Shown piece by piece: positions 1 to 9,238 of a stretch of 53,495 bases of DNA. The notes under the pieces are model-generated. The model was not told the DNA's origin and made no database searches. It saw only the letters and a list, made by a program, of their open reading frames with translations. A program made the position numbers and the translations under genes. Source of the stretch: Lampropedia puyangensis (GTDB taxonomy: Bacteria > Pseudomonadota > Gammaproteobacteria > Burkholderiales > Burkholderiaceae_C). Within the stretch, counting starts at the first letter, position 1. Each line of letters begins with the position of its first letter. The stretch covers positions 142,535-196,029 of the forward strand of contig NZ_STFG01000005.1 in NCBI RefSeq assembly GCF_004833285.1, given 5' to 3'.

Positions 1-52
1 CAGAATTTCAAATTATAGCTTATATTTTTGCTATTTTTTAAAAAATCTTATT

Positions 53-129
53 TGGTCGGCGTGGCGGGATTCGAACTCGCGACCCCTTGCACCCCATGCA
101 AGTGCGCTACCTGGCTGCGCTACACGCCG
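53..129 (-). tRNA. tRNA-Pro (anticodon GGG)
   Basis: The reverse complement folds as a full cloverleaf. The acceptor stem CGGCGTG (123-129) pairs with CACGCCG (57-63), the discriminator is A and the CCA end is encoded at 53-55. The T arm carries GTTCGAATC. The anticodon arm CTTGC/GCAAG encloses the loop ATGGGGT, giving anticodon GGG, which reads CCC (proline). It lies 10 bases downstream of the MerR gene on the same strand and may be co-transcribed with it. A T-rich stretch follows on the minus strand and could end the transcript. Confidence 0.97.
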
Positions 130-139
130 AAGAGCGAGA

Positions 140-643
140 TTATAGACTGTATTTTTGAATGCCTTGGGCTAAAAAATCACGAATTTCCATTAATTCTTTT
201 TTCAGATCTAAACCAGCGCTTACCACATCAGATTTTGGTTGCAAGTGGCCTGAAAACACTGTTGTCTGCGGCGTTGAATCGGAGAGGTTGGATACCGCAT
301 CCGATGGCTGCGACGCATTCTCTGGTGTTGTGGTTTGCTGCGCAGTGCTTTCTTGCGTCGTCAAGCCATTGTGGTTGGTTTCGTTGGGGCTCCAGCTTTG
401 CAGACGGGTACGCGCGCCACTGATGGTGAATCCTTGCCCATACAACAATTCGCGAATGCGGCGAATCATCAGCACTTCATGGTGCTGGTAGTAGCGACGA
501 TTACCGCGCCGCTTCATGGGGCGCAACTGAGTGAACTCCTGTTCCCAGTAGCGCAGCACATGGGGCTTGACATCGCACAACTCAGCGACTTCACCAATGG
601 TGAAATAGCGTTTAGCAGGGATAGGGGGCAATGGGGTGTTCAT
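140..643 (-). CDS. MerR family transcriptional regulator
   Basis: This is a 167-residue DNA-binding protein. The N-terminal MerR winged helix-turn-helix spans about residues 12-80, with the hallmark stretches FTIGEVAELCDVKPHVLRYWE and RRGNRRYY. The C-terminal half is polar, rich in Thr, Ser and Gln, with no visible Cys-based metal site, so the effector cannot be read from sequence. In many beta- and gammaproteobacteria a MerR gene of this type follows ihfA, and that context holds here. A terminator lies between ihfA and this gene, so it probably has its own promoter in the 644-900 gap. The function is not established; it is a conserved housekeeping-linked regulator rather than a metal-resistance regulator. 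Confidence 0.9.
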   Translation of the reverse strand: MNTPLPPIPAKRYFTIGEVAELCDVKPHVLRYWEQEFTQLRPMKRRGNRRYYQHHEVLMIRRIRELLYGQGFTISGARTRLQSWSPNETNHNGLTTQESTAQQTTTPENASQPSDAVSNLSDSTPQTTVFSGHLQPKSDVVSAGLDLKKELMEIRDFLAQGIQKYSL

Positions 644-1006
644 GTGCGCGTACGAGAAACCGATGGGAAATAAAGCTGATACACCAGTGCATGGACTGGC
701 TTGCGACTCTGTGAAGATTCACGCCCAAAAGGGAGAATCAAAATGAGAACTCTCTTTTAGACGATCAATATTGCTACGGCTTAGCTTGAAAGCTGCAGCA
801 CCTTTTTGGCGCGATCATACCTTGATCGTGCATGGAACAATGGCGCAGATGTAAATACATGCACAAATCAATGAGATCTGGACGGGGACGCCTTCTTTTT
901 ATATAAAAAATGTCCTCAACGCGATTGCGGTTTGAGGACAGGTTTGGATGCAGCTATCGCAAATATGAGTAAGCGCACGCTAACGTCTCATGGCGTTGCA
1001 GGCCGA
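644..1006. other. Intergenic region between ihfA and the MerR gene
   Basis: No credible gene was seen in these 363 bases. The stretch holds the ihfA terminator (901-940) and probably the MerR gene's promoter. A 6-bp inverted repeat CGATCA-TACCT-TGATCG lies at 812-828, about 170 bases upstream of the MerR start. It is a candidate operator, but without a clear -35/-10 pair around it this is weak. Confidence 0.5.
901..940 (-). terminator. Rho-independent terminator of the pheST-ihfA transcript
   Basis: On the minus strand TGTCCTCAA pairs perfectly with TTGAGGACA (911-919 with 932-940). An inner CGC/GCG pairing closes the loop and a run of T residues follows (905-910). It lies about 65 bases after the ihfA stop codon. 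Confidence 0.9.
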
Positions 1007-1336
1007 TTACATGGCATCTTGTTGCACTTTCTCTTTGAGCTTGTTGCTTGCATGAAAAGTGACCACACGCCGCGCTTCAATAGGAATGGCTTCGCCAGTG
1101 CGGGGATTGCGGCCTGGCCTAGCCGCTTTAGCACGAACCTGAAAGTTACCAAACCCTGAGATACGAACGCTGTCGCCATCAATCAGACGCTTACCGATCA
1201 AATCAAAAAAAGCATCTACGATGTCTTTTGATTCACGCTTGGACAAACCAATTCGCTCATACAAAAGTTCTGCCATTTGCGCCTTGGTTAGCGATGCGGG
1301 CTCTAGGCTGTCGATATCGATAGGCAATTCGTTCAT
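1007..1336 (-). CDS. ihfA: Integration host factor subunit alpha
   Basis: This 109-residue protein is the alpha chain of IHF, the heterodimeric nucleoid protein that bends DNA sharply at specific sites and assists recombination, replication initiation and sigma-54 transcription. The HU/IHF fold is complete. The beta-arm region carries GFGNFQVRAKAARPGRNPRTG, including the Pro that intercalates DNA. The start LTKAQMAELLYERIGLSKRE is typical of IhfA, with a short acidic N-terminal extension. It lies 25 bases after pheT, the conserved pheST-ihfA arrangement, and is followed by a strong terminator, so it is the last gene of that transcript. Confidence 0.97.
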   Translation of the reverse strand: MNELPIDIDSLEPASLTKAQMAELLYERIGLSKRESKDIVDAFFDLIGKRLIDGDSVRISGFGNFQVRAKAARPGRNPRTGEAIPIEARRVVTFHASNKLKEKVQQDAM

Positions 1337-1361
1337 ATCTCATTCACTCAGGTGATGAATT

Positions 1362-3815
1362 TCAGGTGCGAAGGCGTGCCGAAACGGCGCTTGCGAGCTC
1401 TTTTACCACAGCCGTAACGGTTTGATCAATGTCGCTATCGGTCAATGCCGTGCCCGCGCCATCAAGAGTTAGCCGAATGGCCAAACTTTTCTCTCCTTGG
1501 CTCACTCCGGTTGCGGTTTGGCCTGCAACAGGGCGGTAGATGTCAAACAATAAAACGTTGGCAATTTTGATGGCGGTTTTGGCTTTGCCAATGGCTGTTT
1601 GAACTTGTGCAAAGCTGATCGATTCAGCCACGACAACAGCAACATCACGCTCAATCAGTTGGTATTTTGGAACTGGTTTTGCAGCCGGCACCGGACGTTG
1701 TAACGCAGCGTTTAAATCCAATTCAAACAACACGGGGGCTTGAGGAAGTTCCCATTGCTGGCGCCATTTGGGGTGGAGTTCGCCAATCCAGCCAATGGCT
1801 TGCCCTTGCAGCAGCACTTGAGCACTACGGCCAGGGTGCAGTGCGGGGTGTTCTGCCGCCACAAATTCCAGGGTGTAAGGCGCCAGCAACGCCTCTACAT
1901 CACCTTTGGTTGCGAAAAAATCGCTGCGTTGCTCTGCCTTGCTCCATTGGCGTCCATCGACATCCCCATAGGCCAAGCCTGCCACTCGCATGGGTTGGTG
2001 TACCCCTTGGACGGTGGTATCTGTTGTTTGTACCGATTCGTCGCGCAAGAATACGCGCCCCACTTCAAACAATCGTACACGTGTTGCTTTGCGATCCACA
2101 TTCGCGCGCAAAACATTCAAGAGCGAGCCTAGTAAGGTCGAGCGCATCACGCTCATGGGGGCTGCAATTGGGTTGAGTAAGCGAATAGGGTTGACATTCC
2201 CAGTCAAGTCACGTTCCCAAGCCTCTTCAACGAAACTGAAGTTGATGGTCTCCTGGTAGCCAAGATCTGCCAGTAAGTGACGCAATGCAAATTTGCTGCG
2301 TTGGGATTCAGGCTGAATACGAGCCACGATAGGGGCTTGGGGCGGCGTATCAGGCAAGGCATTAAAGCCAATAATGCGTGCAACCTCTTCAATTAAATCC
2401 TCTTCAATTTGAATATCAAAGCGGTAGGTAGGAGGGGTTACACGCAGCACATCACCCTGTGCGCCGCTGATTTTTTCGTAGCTCAGTTGCAGGCGTTGGA
2501 ATGCGGTTTCACATTGCTCTGTGGTGATTGGCATGCCAATGACTTTGGCTGCGCGCGCAACACGCAAATCAACGGGCTTGACTTTGGGGAGTTGAATGAT
2601 TTGATCATCAATCGGATTTACTTGCGTATTTGGTGTGCCGCAAATATCCACAATCAACTGACTGATGCGTTCAATAGCCGGTATGGTCGCGCTGGGATCA
2701 ACACCGCGCTCGAAGCGGTGCCCCGCGTCAGTCGAGAAGTTGTAGCGGCGAGAGCGTCCTTGGATGGATTCAGGCCACCAGAAGGCGGCTTCAACGTAGA
2801 TGTTGCGTGTGTCATCGCTCACAGCGGTGGCATTACCCCCCATGATGCCTGCCAGCGATTCGACTTGATGTGCGTCACTAATAACGCCCACTTTTTCGTC
2901 CACTTCAATGGTATTGCCATTGAGCAGCTCTAATTGCTCGCCAGCCTTACCCCAGCGAACTTCCAGGCTGCCCTGGATTTTATCGAGGTCGAAAATGTGG
3001 CTTGGTTGCCCCAGTTCAAACATCACATAGTTGGAAATATCCACCAGCGGAGAAACACTGCGCTGGCCGCAACGGGCAAGTTTTTCAACCATCCAAGCAG
3101 GTGTTTGGGCTTGGGTGTTGATTCCATTAATTACCCGCCCAGAAAATCGACCGCACAGATCAGAGGCTTTGACACTGACGTGGAGTTTTTGCGCGCCATT
3201 GACTTGCACATTGGCCGTTGTGGCTGGTGGTAACGCTGCTCCAGTCAATGCAGAAAGCTCACGTGCAATGCCATAGATACTCAGCCCATGTGCCAGATTT
3301 GGGGTGAGCTTGAGTGTTAGCAAGGCATCGTCAAGTCGCAGGTAGTCGCGAATATTGGTGCCCACAGGAGCATCTGAAGGCAGTTCTAGCAATCCACCTT
3401 GATCATCTGCAATTTTGAGCTCTTTGGCTGAGCACAGCATGCCAAAACTTTCGACACCACGCAGTTTGCCTATTTTAATTTTGAATGGCTTGCCATCTTC
3501 ACCAGGAGGCAGTTCAGCCCCTACCATGGCACAAGGAATTTTGATACCTACTCGGGCGTTGGGCGCACCGCATACGATCGTCAGTGGTTCGCCTTGGCCT
3601 GCAGGGCCAACATTGACCTTGCAAACGCGCAAACGATCCGCATCAGGATGCTGAACCGCTTCAAGAATTTCGCCAACCACAATGCCGTGAAAGGGCGGTG
3701 CGACGGTGTCAATTTCTTCGACTTCAAAGCCGCCCATGGTCAGGGTATCGGCCAATTCTTGGGTGGACAAGGCGGGGTTGCAGAATTCGCGCAACCAGGA
3801 TTCAGGAAATTGCAT
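1362..3815 (-). CDS. pheT: Phenylalanine-tRNA ligase beta subunit
   Basis: This 817-residue subunit of the (alpha beta)2 phenylalanyl-tRNA synthetase has the normal length for bacterial PheT. The order is: N-terminal B1 part (MQFPESWLREF) with an inserted tRNA-binding OB domain at about 40-155 (HPDADRLRVCKVNVG); B3/B4 editing domain at about 210-390, which removes Tyr mischarged to tRNA-Phe; B5 domain at about 410-490; catalytic-like core; and C-terminal anticodon-binding FDX-ACB domain at about 720-817 (YQLIERDVAVVV). It lies 40 bases after pheS and 25 bases before ihfA. No defect was seen. Confidence 0.98.
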   Translation of the reverse strand: MQFPESWLREFCNPALSTQELADTLTMGGFEVEEIDTVAPPFHGIVVGEILEAVQHPDADRLRVCKVNVGPAGQGEPLTIVCGAPNARVGIKIPCAMVGAELPPGEDGKPFKIKIGKLRGVESFGMLCSAKELKIADDQGGLLELPSDAPVGTNIRDYLRLDDALLTLKLTPNLAHGLSIYGIARELSALTGAALPPATTANVQVNGAQKLHVSVKASDLCGRFSGRVINGINTQAQTPAWMVEKLARCGQRSVSPLVDISNYVMFELGQPSHIFDLDKIQGSLEVRWGKAGEQLELLNGNTIEVDEKVGVISDAHQVESLAGIMGGNATAVSDDTRNIYVEAAFWWPESIQGRSRRYNFSTDAGHRFERGVDPSATIPAIERISQLIVDICGTPNTQVNPIDDQIIQLPKVKPVDLRVARAAKVIGMPITTEQCETAFQRLQLSYEKISGAQGDVLRVTPPTYRFDIQIEEDLIEEVARIIGFNALPDTPPQAPIVARIQPESQRSKFALRHLLADLGYQETINFSFVEEAWERDLTGNVNPIRLLNPIAAPMSVMRSTLLGSLLNVLRANVDRKATRVRLFEVGRVFLRDESVQTTDTTVQGVHQPMRVAGLAYGDVDGRQWSKAEQRSDFFATKGDVEALLAPYTLEFVAAEHPALHPGRSAQVLLQGQAIGWIGELHPKWRQQWELPQAPVLFELDLNAALQRPVPAAKPVPKYQLIERDVAVVVAESISFAQVQTAIGKAKTAIKIANVLLFDIYRPVAGQTATGVSQGEKSLAIRLTLDGAGTALTDSDIDQTVTAVVKELASAVSARLRT

Positions 3816-3855
3816 AGGGCTTATCTCGTGGCAAGAGGTGAGATGAACATCAACC

Positions 3856-4914
3856 TTATTGGAATTGGCTCAGGAAGCGAATGTCGCCATCAAAAAACAG
3901 GCGTAGATCATTGACTCCGTATCGCAGCATCGTGAGCCGATCTGGCCCCATACCAAATGCAAAACCAATGTATTTTTCAGGGTCTAAGCCCATGTTGCGC
4001 ACCACGTTCGGGTGCACCTGACCTGAACCGGCCACTTCCAGCCAACGCCCAGCCAATGGGCCGCTGGCAAACTGAATGTCGATTTCTGCGCTCGGCTCAG
4101 TGAATGGGAAGAAGCTGGGTCTGAAACGCAAAACCAAGTCATCACGCTCAAAAAATGTTTTGCAGAAATTGGTGAAGACGAATTTCAGGTCTTTGAAGCT
4201 CACGTTCTGGCCTAGCCACAATCCCTCACATTGGTGGAACATAGGGGAATGCGTCGCATCGCTGTCAACGCGGTAAGTGCGGCCAGGAGCAATGACGCGC
4301 ACATCAGGTAATGTTTGGTCAGCGTCAGTGCAATCGGCGTACTTTTTTACGTGCTGATGGGCGTAACGCACTTGCATCGGGCTGGTGTGTGGCCGCAAGT
4401 TGTAGTACTGGCCTTGCTCGTCTTTGATGTCCACGTAAAACGTGTCTTGCATTGAGCGGGCAGGGTGGTTTGGGGGATTATTCAGTGAGGTGAAGCTGTG
4501 CCAATCAGATTCGATTTCCGGGCCGTCAGCCACATCAAAGCCCATAGAGCCAAAAATCTGCTCAATGCGCTCCATCGTACGAGAGACTGGGTGTAAGCCA
4601 CCAGGCTGGCGTAGTGTGCCGGGGAGGGTGACATCTAAACGCTCGGCCTGCAATTGGCGCATCAACTCTGCATCCGCCAGATCTTGTCGTCGTGCTTGCA
4701 GTGCTTTTTCTATGGCCTGCTTGGCTTGGTTGATGGCCGCCCCACGTGTTTTCTTTTCATCAACACTCAGCTGCGCCATGCCTTTCATCAGCTCTGTGAT
4801 CTGGCCGCTTTTACCTAAAAAACGCGCCTTGGCGTCTTCCAGAGCGGCAGGAGTGTCGCTTTGTGCAAACTGTGTTTGGGCTTGTGCAATCAATGCATCC
4901 AAATCAGTGCTCAT
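3856..4914 (-). CDS. pheS: Phenylalanine-tRNA ligase alpha subunit
   Basis: This is the catalytic alpha chain of phenylalanyl-tRNA synthetase, which forms Phe-AMP and charges tRNA-Phe. The N-terminal coiled-coil tRNA-binding arm (about residues 1-90) is followed by the class II core. Motif 2 is in the region around HQCEGLWLG and motif 3 is [17 protein letters not shown]. The Ala of GFAFG in the Phe pocket is the usual wild-type residue. ATG codons occur at 4920 and 4914. The GAGGA just upstream sits about 7 bases before 4914 but almost touches 4920, so 4914 (352 residues) is preferred. A strong terminator lies upstream, between rplT and this gene. Confidence 0.97.
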   Translation of the reverse strand: MSTDLDALIAQAQTQFAQSDTPAALEDAKARFLGKSGQITELMKGMAQLSVDEKKTRGAAINQAKQAIEKALQARRQDLADAELMRQLQAERLDVTLPGTLRQPGGLHPVSRTMERIEQIFGSMGFDVADGPEIESDWHSFTSLNNPPNHPARSMQDTFYVDIKDEQGQYYNLRPHTSPMQVRYAHQHVKKYADCTDADQTLPDVRVIAPGRTYRVDSDATHSPMFHQCEGLWLGQNVSFKDLKFVFTNFCKTFFERDDLVLRFRPSFFPFTEPSAEIDIQFASGPLAGRWLEVAGSGQVHPNVVRNMGLDPEKYIGFAFGMGPDRLTMLRYGVNDLRLFFDGDIRFLSQFQ

Positions 4915-4979
4915 ATTCATATCCTCAAAGCTGCGGGCGTGTGCAACACCGTATTGATGTGTGCTTGGTTGAATCCAAT

Positions 4980-5035
4980 AAAAAAAGGCTGGTGCCTTGA
5001 GAATCTGCTTAGAGGCAGATTCGCGAAGCCCAGCC
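4980..5035 (-). terminator. Terminator or attenuator between rplT and pheS
   Basis: On the minus strand an outer stem GGCTGG/CCAGCC (5030-5035 with 4987-4992) encloses a perfect inner stem GAATCTGC/GCAGATTC (5015-5022 with 5001-5008), followed by seven T residues (4980-4986). It should stop or attenuate transcription coming from rpmI-rplT before pheS. No Phe-rich leader peptide is visible between the rplT stop and the hairpin. Confidence 0.88.
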
Positions 5036-5084
5036 CTGTGCGAGGGAATGTGGCGCGACTGAACGCGCGCTCCAATCCCTATCT

Positions 5085-5444
5085 TTACGCTGCCAGTTTT
5101 GCCTTCGCCTGATTAACCAGGCTACCAAAAGCGGCTTTGTCATGAACAGCCAGATCAGCCAGCATTTTGCGGTCGATCTCAATCTGAGCTTTCTTCAGAC
5201 CGTTGGTGAATTGGCTGTATGTCAAGCCCAACTCACGAGAAGCAGCATTGATACGAGCAATCCACAACTGACGGAATACACGTTTTTTGGTACGGCGGTC
5301 ACGGTAGGCGTATTGACCTGCCTTCATGACTGCTTGTTTAGCAACGCGGAAGACGTTACCACGACGGCCGCGGAAACCCTTGGCCAGTTTCAGAATTTTC
5401 TTGTGACGGGCATGTGCCGTAACACCACGTTTAACGCGAGGCAT
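5085..5444 (-). CDS. rplT: 50S ribosomal protein L20
   Basis: This 119-residue protein is L20, an early-assembly 23S rRNA-binding protein. The basic N-terminal extension ([20 protein letters not shown]) and the globular core ending in KAKLAA match the family at full length. In E. coli L20 also represses translation of its own operon by binding an mRNA pseudoknot. It lies 21 bases after rpmI and must be co-transcribed with it. A strong terminator follows before pheS. Confidence 0.98.
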   Translation of the reverse strand: MPRVKRGVTAHARHKKILKLAKGFRGRRGNVFRVAKQAVMKAGQYAYRDRRTKKRVFRQLWIARINAASRELGLTYSQFTNGLKKAQIEIDRKMLADLAVHDKAAFGSLVNQAKAKLAA

Positions 5445-5465
5445 GTGTGAACTCCTTAATGCAGA

Positions 5466-5669
5466 TTACAGACCGGCGAATGGCAACATTTGTGCCACAT
5501 GACCGAGGTTGGACTCATGCACATTCACTGCGCCGCGCAATTGGCGTTTGTTTTTGGTGCTCTTCTTAGTCAAGATGTGGCGCTTGAACGCTTGACCGCG
5601 TTTAACGGTACCACCTGGGCGAACGCGAAAACGTTTTTTCGCGCTGCTCTTGCTTTTCATTTTTGGCAT
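5466..5669 (-). CDS. rpmI: 50S ribosomal protein L35
   Basis: This 67-residue, very basic protein begins [20 protein letters not shown], the L35 signature, and has normal length. An AAGG-type ribosome binding site precedes the ATG. rpmI usually follows infC. Here no infC precedes it; the next gene upstream is tsaD, 286 bases away, so this gene is probably the first of its transcript. Confidence 0.97.
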   Translation of the reverse strand: MPKMKSKSSAKKRFRVRPGGTVKRGQAFKRHILTKKSTKNKRQLRGAVNVHESNLGHVAQMLPFAGL

Positions 5670-5778
5670 AACAGCTTACCTTTGGTTTGACATTGTGCCT
5701 GCTAGGCGTGACGCATATGCAAGCCTTGATGCTGCATTCGCAATCCCTTTATGAGCCCACAGTGCACTTGTTTTGAAA

Positions 5779-5809
5779 TTCTTTGTACGGTATGTGCCCA
5801 TACAAAGAA
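5779..5809. repeat. Inverted repeat in the tsaD-rpmI intergenic region
   Basis: TTCTTTGTA (5779-5787) and TACAAAGAA (5801-5809) are perfect complements. An overlapping alternative hairpin, GTATG/CATAC (5790-5794 with 5799-5803), would exclude the outermost part of the first. No clean T tract follows on either strand. It sits in the probable leader of rpmI-rplT or the 3' end of the tsaD transcript, so it may be a weak terminator or a leader regulatory structure. Confidence 0.6.
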
Positions 5810-5955
5810 CTGCGGATTATATATCTATTAAATCTTGCTGCCTATTGCTTGATGTGAAAGAGGCATGTGTTCGCTCTGTAAAAGAGACGTTTTCACAACG
5901 GTTGCCGGTGGTTATTAGCATCAATCAACTTTGGCCGTTGGCTATTGTGCGTCGT

Positions 5956-7056
5956 TCATCGCTGTTCGTTGCTCGTGTCGGCGAGTGTGCTTTGATTTGC
6001 AGGCGATGTAATAGCATCCAAGGGCCAGCGCGGTTTGACATCAAAGCTCCAATCGCGATTGGGTTCTTGCAAACCGGCCTGTAAACGCATAGCTGCAGCG
6101 AGCGCAATCATGGCGCCGTTGTCCGTGCATAAGTACAGCTCGGGGTAGTGCACACGGACGCCTCGTCTCGCGCATTGCGCATTCAATTGGTCACGCAAAT
6201 GTTGATTGGCACCAACGCCGCCTGCGACTACCAGACGATTCAGACCTGTGTGTTTGAGAGCGAGCATGGATTTTTTGACTAAAACCTCCACAATGGCCGC
6301 TTGCGTGCTAGCAGCGAGATCGTTTTTTCGCGTCTCCAGATCAGCATCAAGTTTTTGCACTTGCGTTAATACGGCAGTTTTTAATCCAGCAAATGAAAAG
6401 TCGAGATTGTCACCACGCAGCAAAGGGCGTGGCAGTGCAAATGATTGCGGATCTCCGTCGCGAGCCAACCGCGCCAGAATCGGACCTCCAGGGTACGGTA
6501 AACCCATCAATTTTGCGGATTTGTCAAAAGCTTCTCCTGCTGCATCATCAATGGTTTCACCCAAAATCGTGTACCGGCCAACCGCGTCTACACGCATTAA
6601 CTGCGTATGTCCTCCGGAAACCAATAACGCAACAAATGGAAATTCGGGCGGGTCTTCACTCAGAAACGGCGAAAGCAAATGGCCTTCCAGGTGATGCACT
6701 CCTAACACGGGTTTATTTAATGCTGCTCCCAGCGCACAAGCCACGCCAGCGCCTACCAATAGCGCACCAGCCAGACCCGGACCTTGCGTGTAGCCTATGA
6801 CATCGATGTCTTTAAGCTGGCATTGTGCTTGCTGCAAGGCTTGTTCGGCCAGCGGAATTACGCGGCGGATATGGTCGCGGCTGGCCAACTCAGGCACTAC
6901 GCCACCATAGAGTTGGTGCATATCAATTTGGCTGTGCAGTGCGTGTGCAAGTAATTTCGGTATAGCTGGCTTGTTCGCAGCATGCGATGGAATGTCTGCG
7001 CGAACCAGTGCAACGCCAGTTTCGTCGCATGAAGACTCTATGCCTAGGATTAGCAT
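5956..7056 (-). CDS. tsaD: tRNA N6-adenosine threonylcarbamoyltransferase
   Basis: This Kae1/Qri7/TsaD ATPase transfers the threonylcarbamoyl group to A37 of ANN-decoding tRNAs (t6A), acting with TsaB, TsaE and TsaC in the cytoplasm. [14 protein letters not shown] at the N-terminus, SGGHTQLM and the metal-binding HLEGH are all visible. The open frame extends to an ATG at 7089, but family members begin directly at the LGIE segment, so the ATG at 7056 (366 residues) is preferred. Neither start has a strong ribosome binding site. No rpsU, which is often a neighbour, is next to it. Confidence 0.95.
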   Translation of the reverse strand: MLILGIESSCDETGVALVRADIPSHAANKPAIPKLLAHALHSQIDMHQLYGGVVPELASRDHIRRVIPLAEQALQQAQCQLKDIDVIGYTQGPGLAGALLVGAGVACALGAALNKPVLGVHHLEGHLLSPFLSEDPPEFPFVALLVSGGHTQLMRVDAVGRYTILGETIDDAAGEAFDKSAKLMGLPYPGGPILARLARDGDPQSFALPRPLLRGDNLDFSFAGLKTAVLTQVQKLDADLETRKNDLAASTQAAIVEVLVKKSMLALKHTGLNRLVVAGGVGANQHLRDQLNAQCARRGVRVHYPELYLCTDNGAMIALAAAMRLQAGLQEPNRDWSFDVKPRWPLDAITSPANQSTLADTSNEQR

Positions 7057-7410
7057 CGAGGCCTGTTTTGCTGGAGAAGGAGGTGTCATGAAAATTTTGC
7101 TGTGCCGTAGTGGTTATACCTGCTATTGCCATTCAAATAATGGAAAGCACAGCCGTGCGGCGTGGTGTCAAGTATGGAGGGGTGTTGGGTATGTTTGGTT
7201 CTCAAACTTCTTGTGCAGCGCGGTTGCGTGTTGATGCCTCTAGTGTAGTGTTCTAGTGAGTCTCCGTGCTGTATCTGGGTTTTACTGCATCAGTCAGATT
7301 GAGGTTGAGCATCCCTTGATTCCAGGCGCATTTATTACTAGGACACTAGGGCATCGTTGCAGATTGGATTAGTCCAATGAAACTGTTGATGATGCTCGAA
7401 TATTCAGTAA
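7057..7410. other. Intergenic region between the sensor kinase gene and tsaD
   Basis: No gene was seen in these 354 bases. The motif CTAGTG occurs twice at 7240-7258 and its complement CACTAG at 7344-7349, which could let the RNA fold. No T tract accompanies it, so no terminator is called. The tsaD promoter is expected here but could not be pinned down. Confidence 0.4.
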
Positions 7411-8883
7411 CTAAAACTGGGTAGAACGAAAAGAGTTGCGTTTGACTTTGGGCCGTTGCAGACGCTGCTCTTCTTCCCATTGTTTGTTACTTGGGGCTTG
7501 GTCCAGCCGAATGTGTGCAACCAAACCACCAGATTGCGCGTTGGTCAAGGCGAAGCGGCCTCCCATACGCTGAATGGTTTTGTCGACAATCGACAGACCA
7601 AGCCCTGCGCCTGCCGCTGCGGTACGCGCGCTGTCACCACGGAAGAAAGGCTTGAGTAGATTGTTCAAGTCAGCCTCCGTCACGCCTGCACCATGGTCTC
7701 TGATTTTCAACAGTACGTATTTTCCGTTGGCAAAAGTAGTCGCCAGAATATCAACTTTGCTGGTGTTCGTACCTGGCGTCTTGCCATAGCGGCGCGCATT
7801 TTCTAAAAGGTTGGTGACCACGCGGGAGAGCTCGACCTCATCGGCGTATACGTACAGCGAATCAGGGACGTTGGCTTTGACTTCCATTTCCCCTGTTTCT
7901 TGAATAGAAAAGACACAGTTGGAGACCACACCCTGCAAATTGACGCTGGCACGAACACCTGATACTGGGCGAGCATAGTCCATGAACTTGTCAATAATGG
8001 CATCGAGCTGGACGATATCAGCCACCATGTGTTCACGTGCAACATCATCGCTGACGCTCATTTCTGTTTCTAAGCGAAGGCGTGCCAGGGGGGTGCGCAA
8101 GTCATGTGAAATTCCAGCCATCATGACGGCACGGTCTTGCTCTACTTTAGAGAGCTGCTCGGCCATGCGGTTGAATCCAATATTCAACTGTCGAATCTCA
8201 CTGGTTGCTACTTCTTCATTGAGCTGGCTGTTGCCAAAATCACCCTCCCGCATGCGGTACGTAGCATCAAAAAGTTGTTGAATTGGTTTGTTGAGTAAGC
8301 GTGTGATGATCGCAGCCCCAAGTAACGATACGGCAATGGCCGTGATCAACCACACCAACACCGTTCGCCCGCCGACTGGAGAAAGGCGGGAGTCGTCCAT
8401 GAGCAGCCATGTGTAATCATCGCCCAAGCGAAAACTAACCCATAAGCCGGGAACGCCATTGACGCTTTTAGCAACCAAGGTTTCTGCACCTATGCGCTTG
8501 CGAAGCTCTTCTGTGATTTGTAAGCCCAAGGGCGTATCGGGCATTAACTCATAGGTGTCAGTCGGCTCATGGGGTTGTATCCGCATGCCTTCTTGTTCTG
8601 ACATCGTTTTGAGCAAAGAGACGCGCGCAATCGAGTCTGAATGCGTCAACCCCACGCGACTGAGGTTGACCATGCTGGCGATTTGCTGCGCCGTGTGCAG
8701 TGTTCTTGGCTCTGTATCCAATGCGCGGAAAGACTGAAGCCACGCCAGAATTGTGGCAATCAGCAGCAAGGCCAGCAAAATGAATGTGCGCCAAAACAGC
8801 GTGACACGAATACGCCGCTGTCGCGATCCAAGGTTATCCAGATACATCAACGACGTGTCGTTGGGCGTGTCGTAAGCTTCCAT
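7411..8883 (-). CDS. Two-component sensor histidine kinase, EnvZ-like
   Basis: This inner-membrane sensor phosphorylates its partner regulator. The first membrane helix is at about residues 31-50 (LFWRTFILLALLLIATIL). A periplasmic domain of about 120 residues follows, then a second helix (about 175-195), a HAMP linker, a DHp domain with the phosphorylated His in SHDLRTPL, and an HATPase domain with DHGAGV and GAGLGLSIV. All key catalytic residues are present. The frame opens at a TTG at 8889, but the ATG at 8883 (490 residues) is more natural. The partner OmpR-like gene lies upstream on the same strand, with an unusually long 355-base gap containing a strong hairpin. The signal sensed cannot be read from sequence. 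Confidence 0.93.
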   Translation of the reverse strand: MEAYDTPNDTSLMYLDNLGSRQRRIRVTLFWRTFILLALLLIATILAWLQSFRALDTEPRTLHTAQQIASMVNLSRVGLTHSDSIARVSLLKTMSEQEGMRIQPHEPTDTYELMPDTPLGLQITEELRKRIGAETLVAKSVNGVPGLWVSFRLGDDYTWLLMDDSRLSPVGGRTVLVWLITAIAVSLLGAAIITRLLNKPIQQLFDATYRMREGDFGNSQLNEEVATSEIRQLNIGFNRMAEQLSKVEQDRAVMMAGISHDLRTPLARLRLETEMSVSDDVAREHMVADIVQLDAIIDKFMDYARPVSGVRASVNLQGVVSNCVFSIQETGEMEVKANVPDSLYVYADEVELSRVVTNLLENARRYGKTPGTNTSKVDILATTFANGKYVLLKIRDHGAGVTEADLNNLLKPFFRGDSARTAAAGAGLGLSIVDKTIQRMGGRFALTNAQSGGLVAHIRLDQAPSNKQWEEEQRLQRPKVKRNSFRSTQF

Positions 8884-9238
8884 AGCCAAGTAGTGTGGGC
8901 AGGCAGTGTTGGGCGCAATGACGCATTAGCATGCGAAACAGAGCGCGTACGAGAATAGATGAAACGTTTCTATTTGTGAATCATAGGCGATGATGGAATG
9001 CCTTGATGATGCTGCGTGATTGAGCTTGCTCCTTCACTTTTCTTATGGGTGCCGCTCTGAAATGCCGAACCGGCACACAAATGCCGGTTCAATATATTCA
9101 GGTCAACACGCACACAAAAATCACATTGCTTGCTTAGCTTGGCTATGAGGTCTTTGTATGGCAGCCAGTTCACGCTCCAACTTACCGCCACGGCACAACC
9201 CTAATGCCTAACACACATGATTTGTGTGCTGCTGCCTG
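8884..9238. other. Spacer between the response regulator and sensor kinase genes
   Basis: No coding sequence was seen. The region carries the 9067-9090 hairpin. Apart from that it has short repeated GATGATG-like stretches near 8991-9010 and nothing recognisable. It may contain a separate kinase promoter. Confidence 0.5.
9067..9090. repeat. Strong hairpin between regulator and kinase genes
   Basis: GAACCGGCA (9067-9075) and TGCCGGTTC (9082-9090) pair perfectly around a 6-base loop. No T run follows on the minus strand, so it is not a standard intrinsic terminator. It could be an RNA-stabilising or processing element that lowers kinase expression relative to the regulator. Confidence 0.75.

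Noticed and set aside
5041-5084. A PheM-like attenuation leader before pheS
   Set aside because: No start codon followed by Phe codons is present between the rplT stop and the hairpin.
7240-7349. CTAGTG repeats as a terminator or protein-binding array
   Set aside because: Only short, irregularly spaced copies, with no T run and no clear symmetry.
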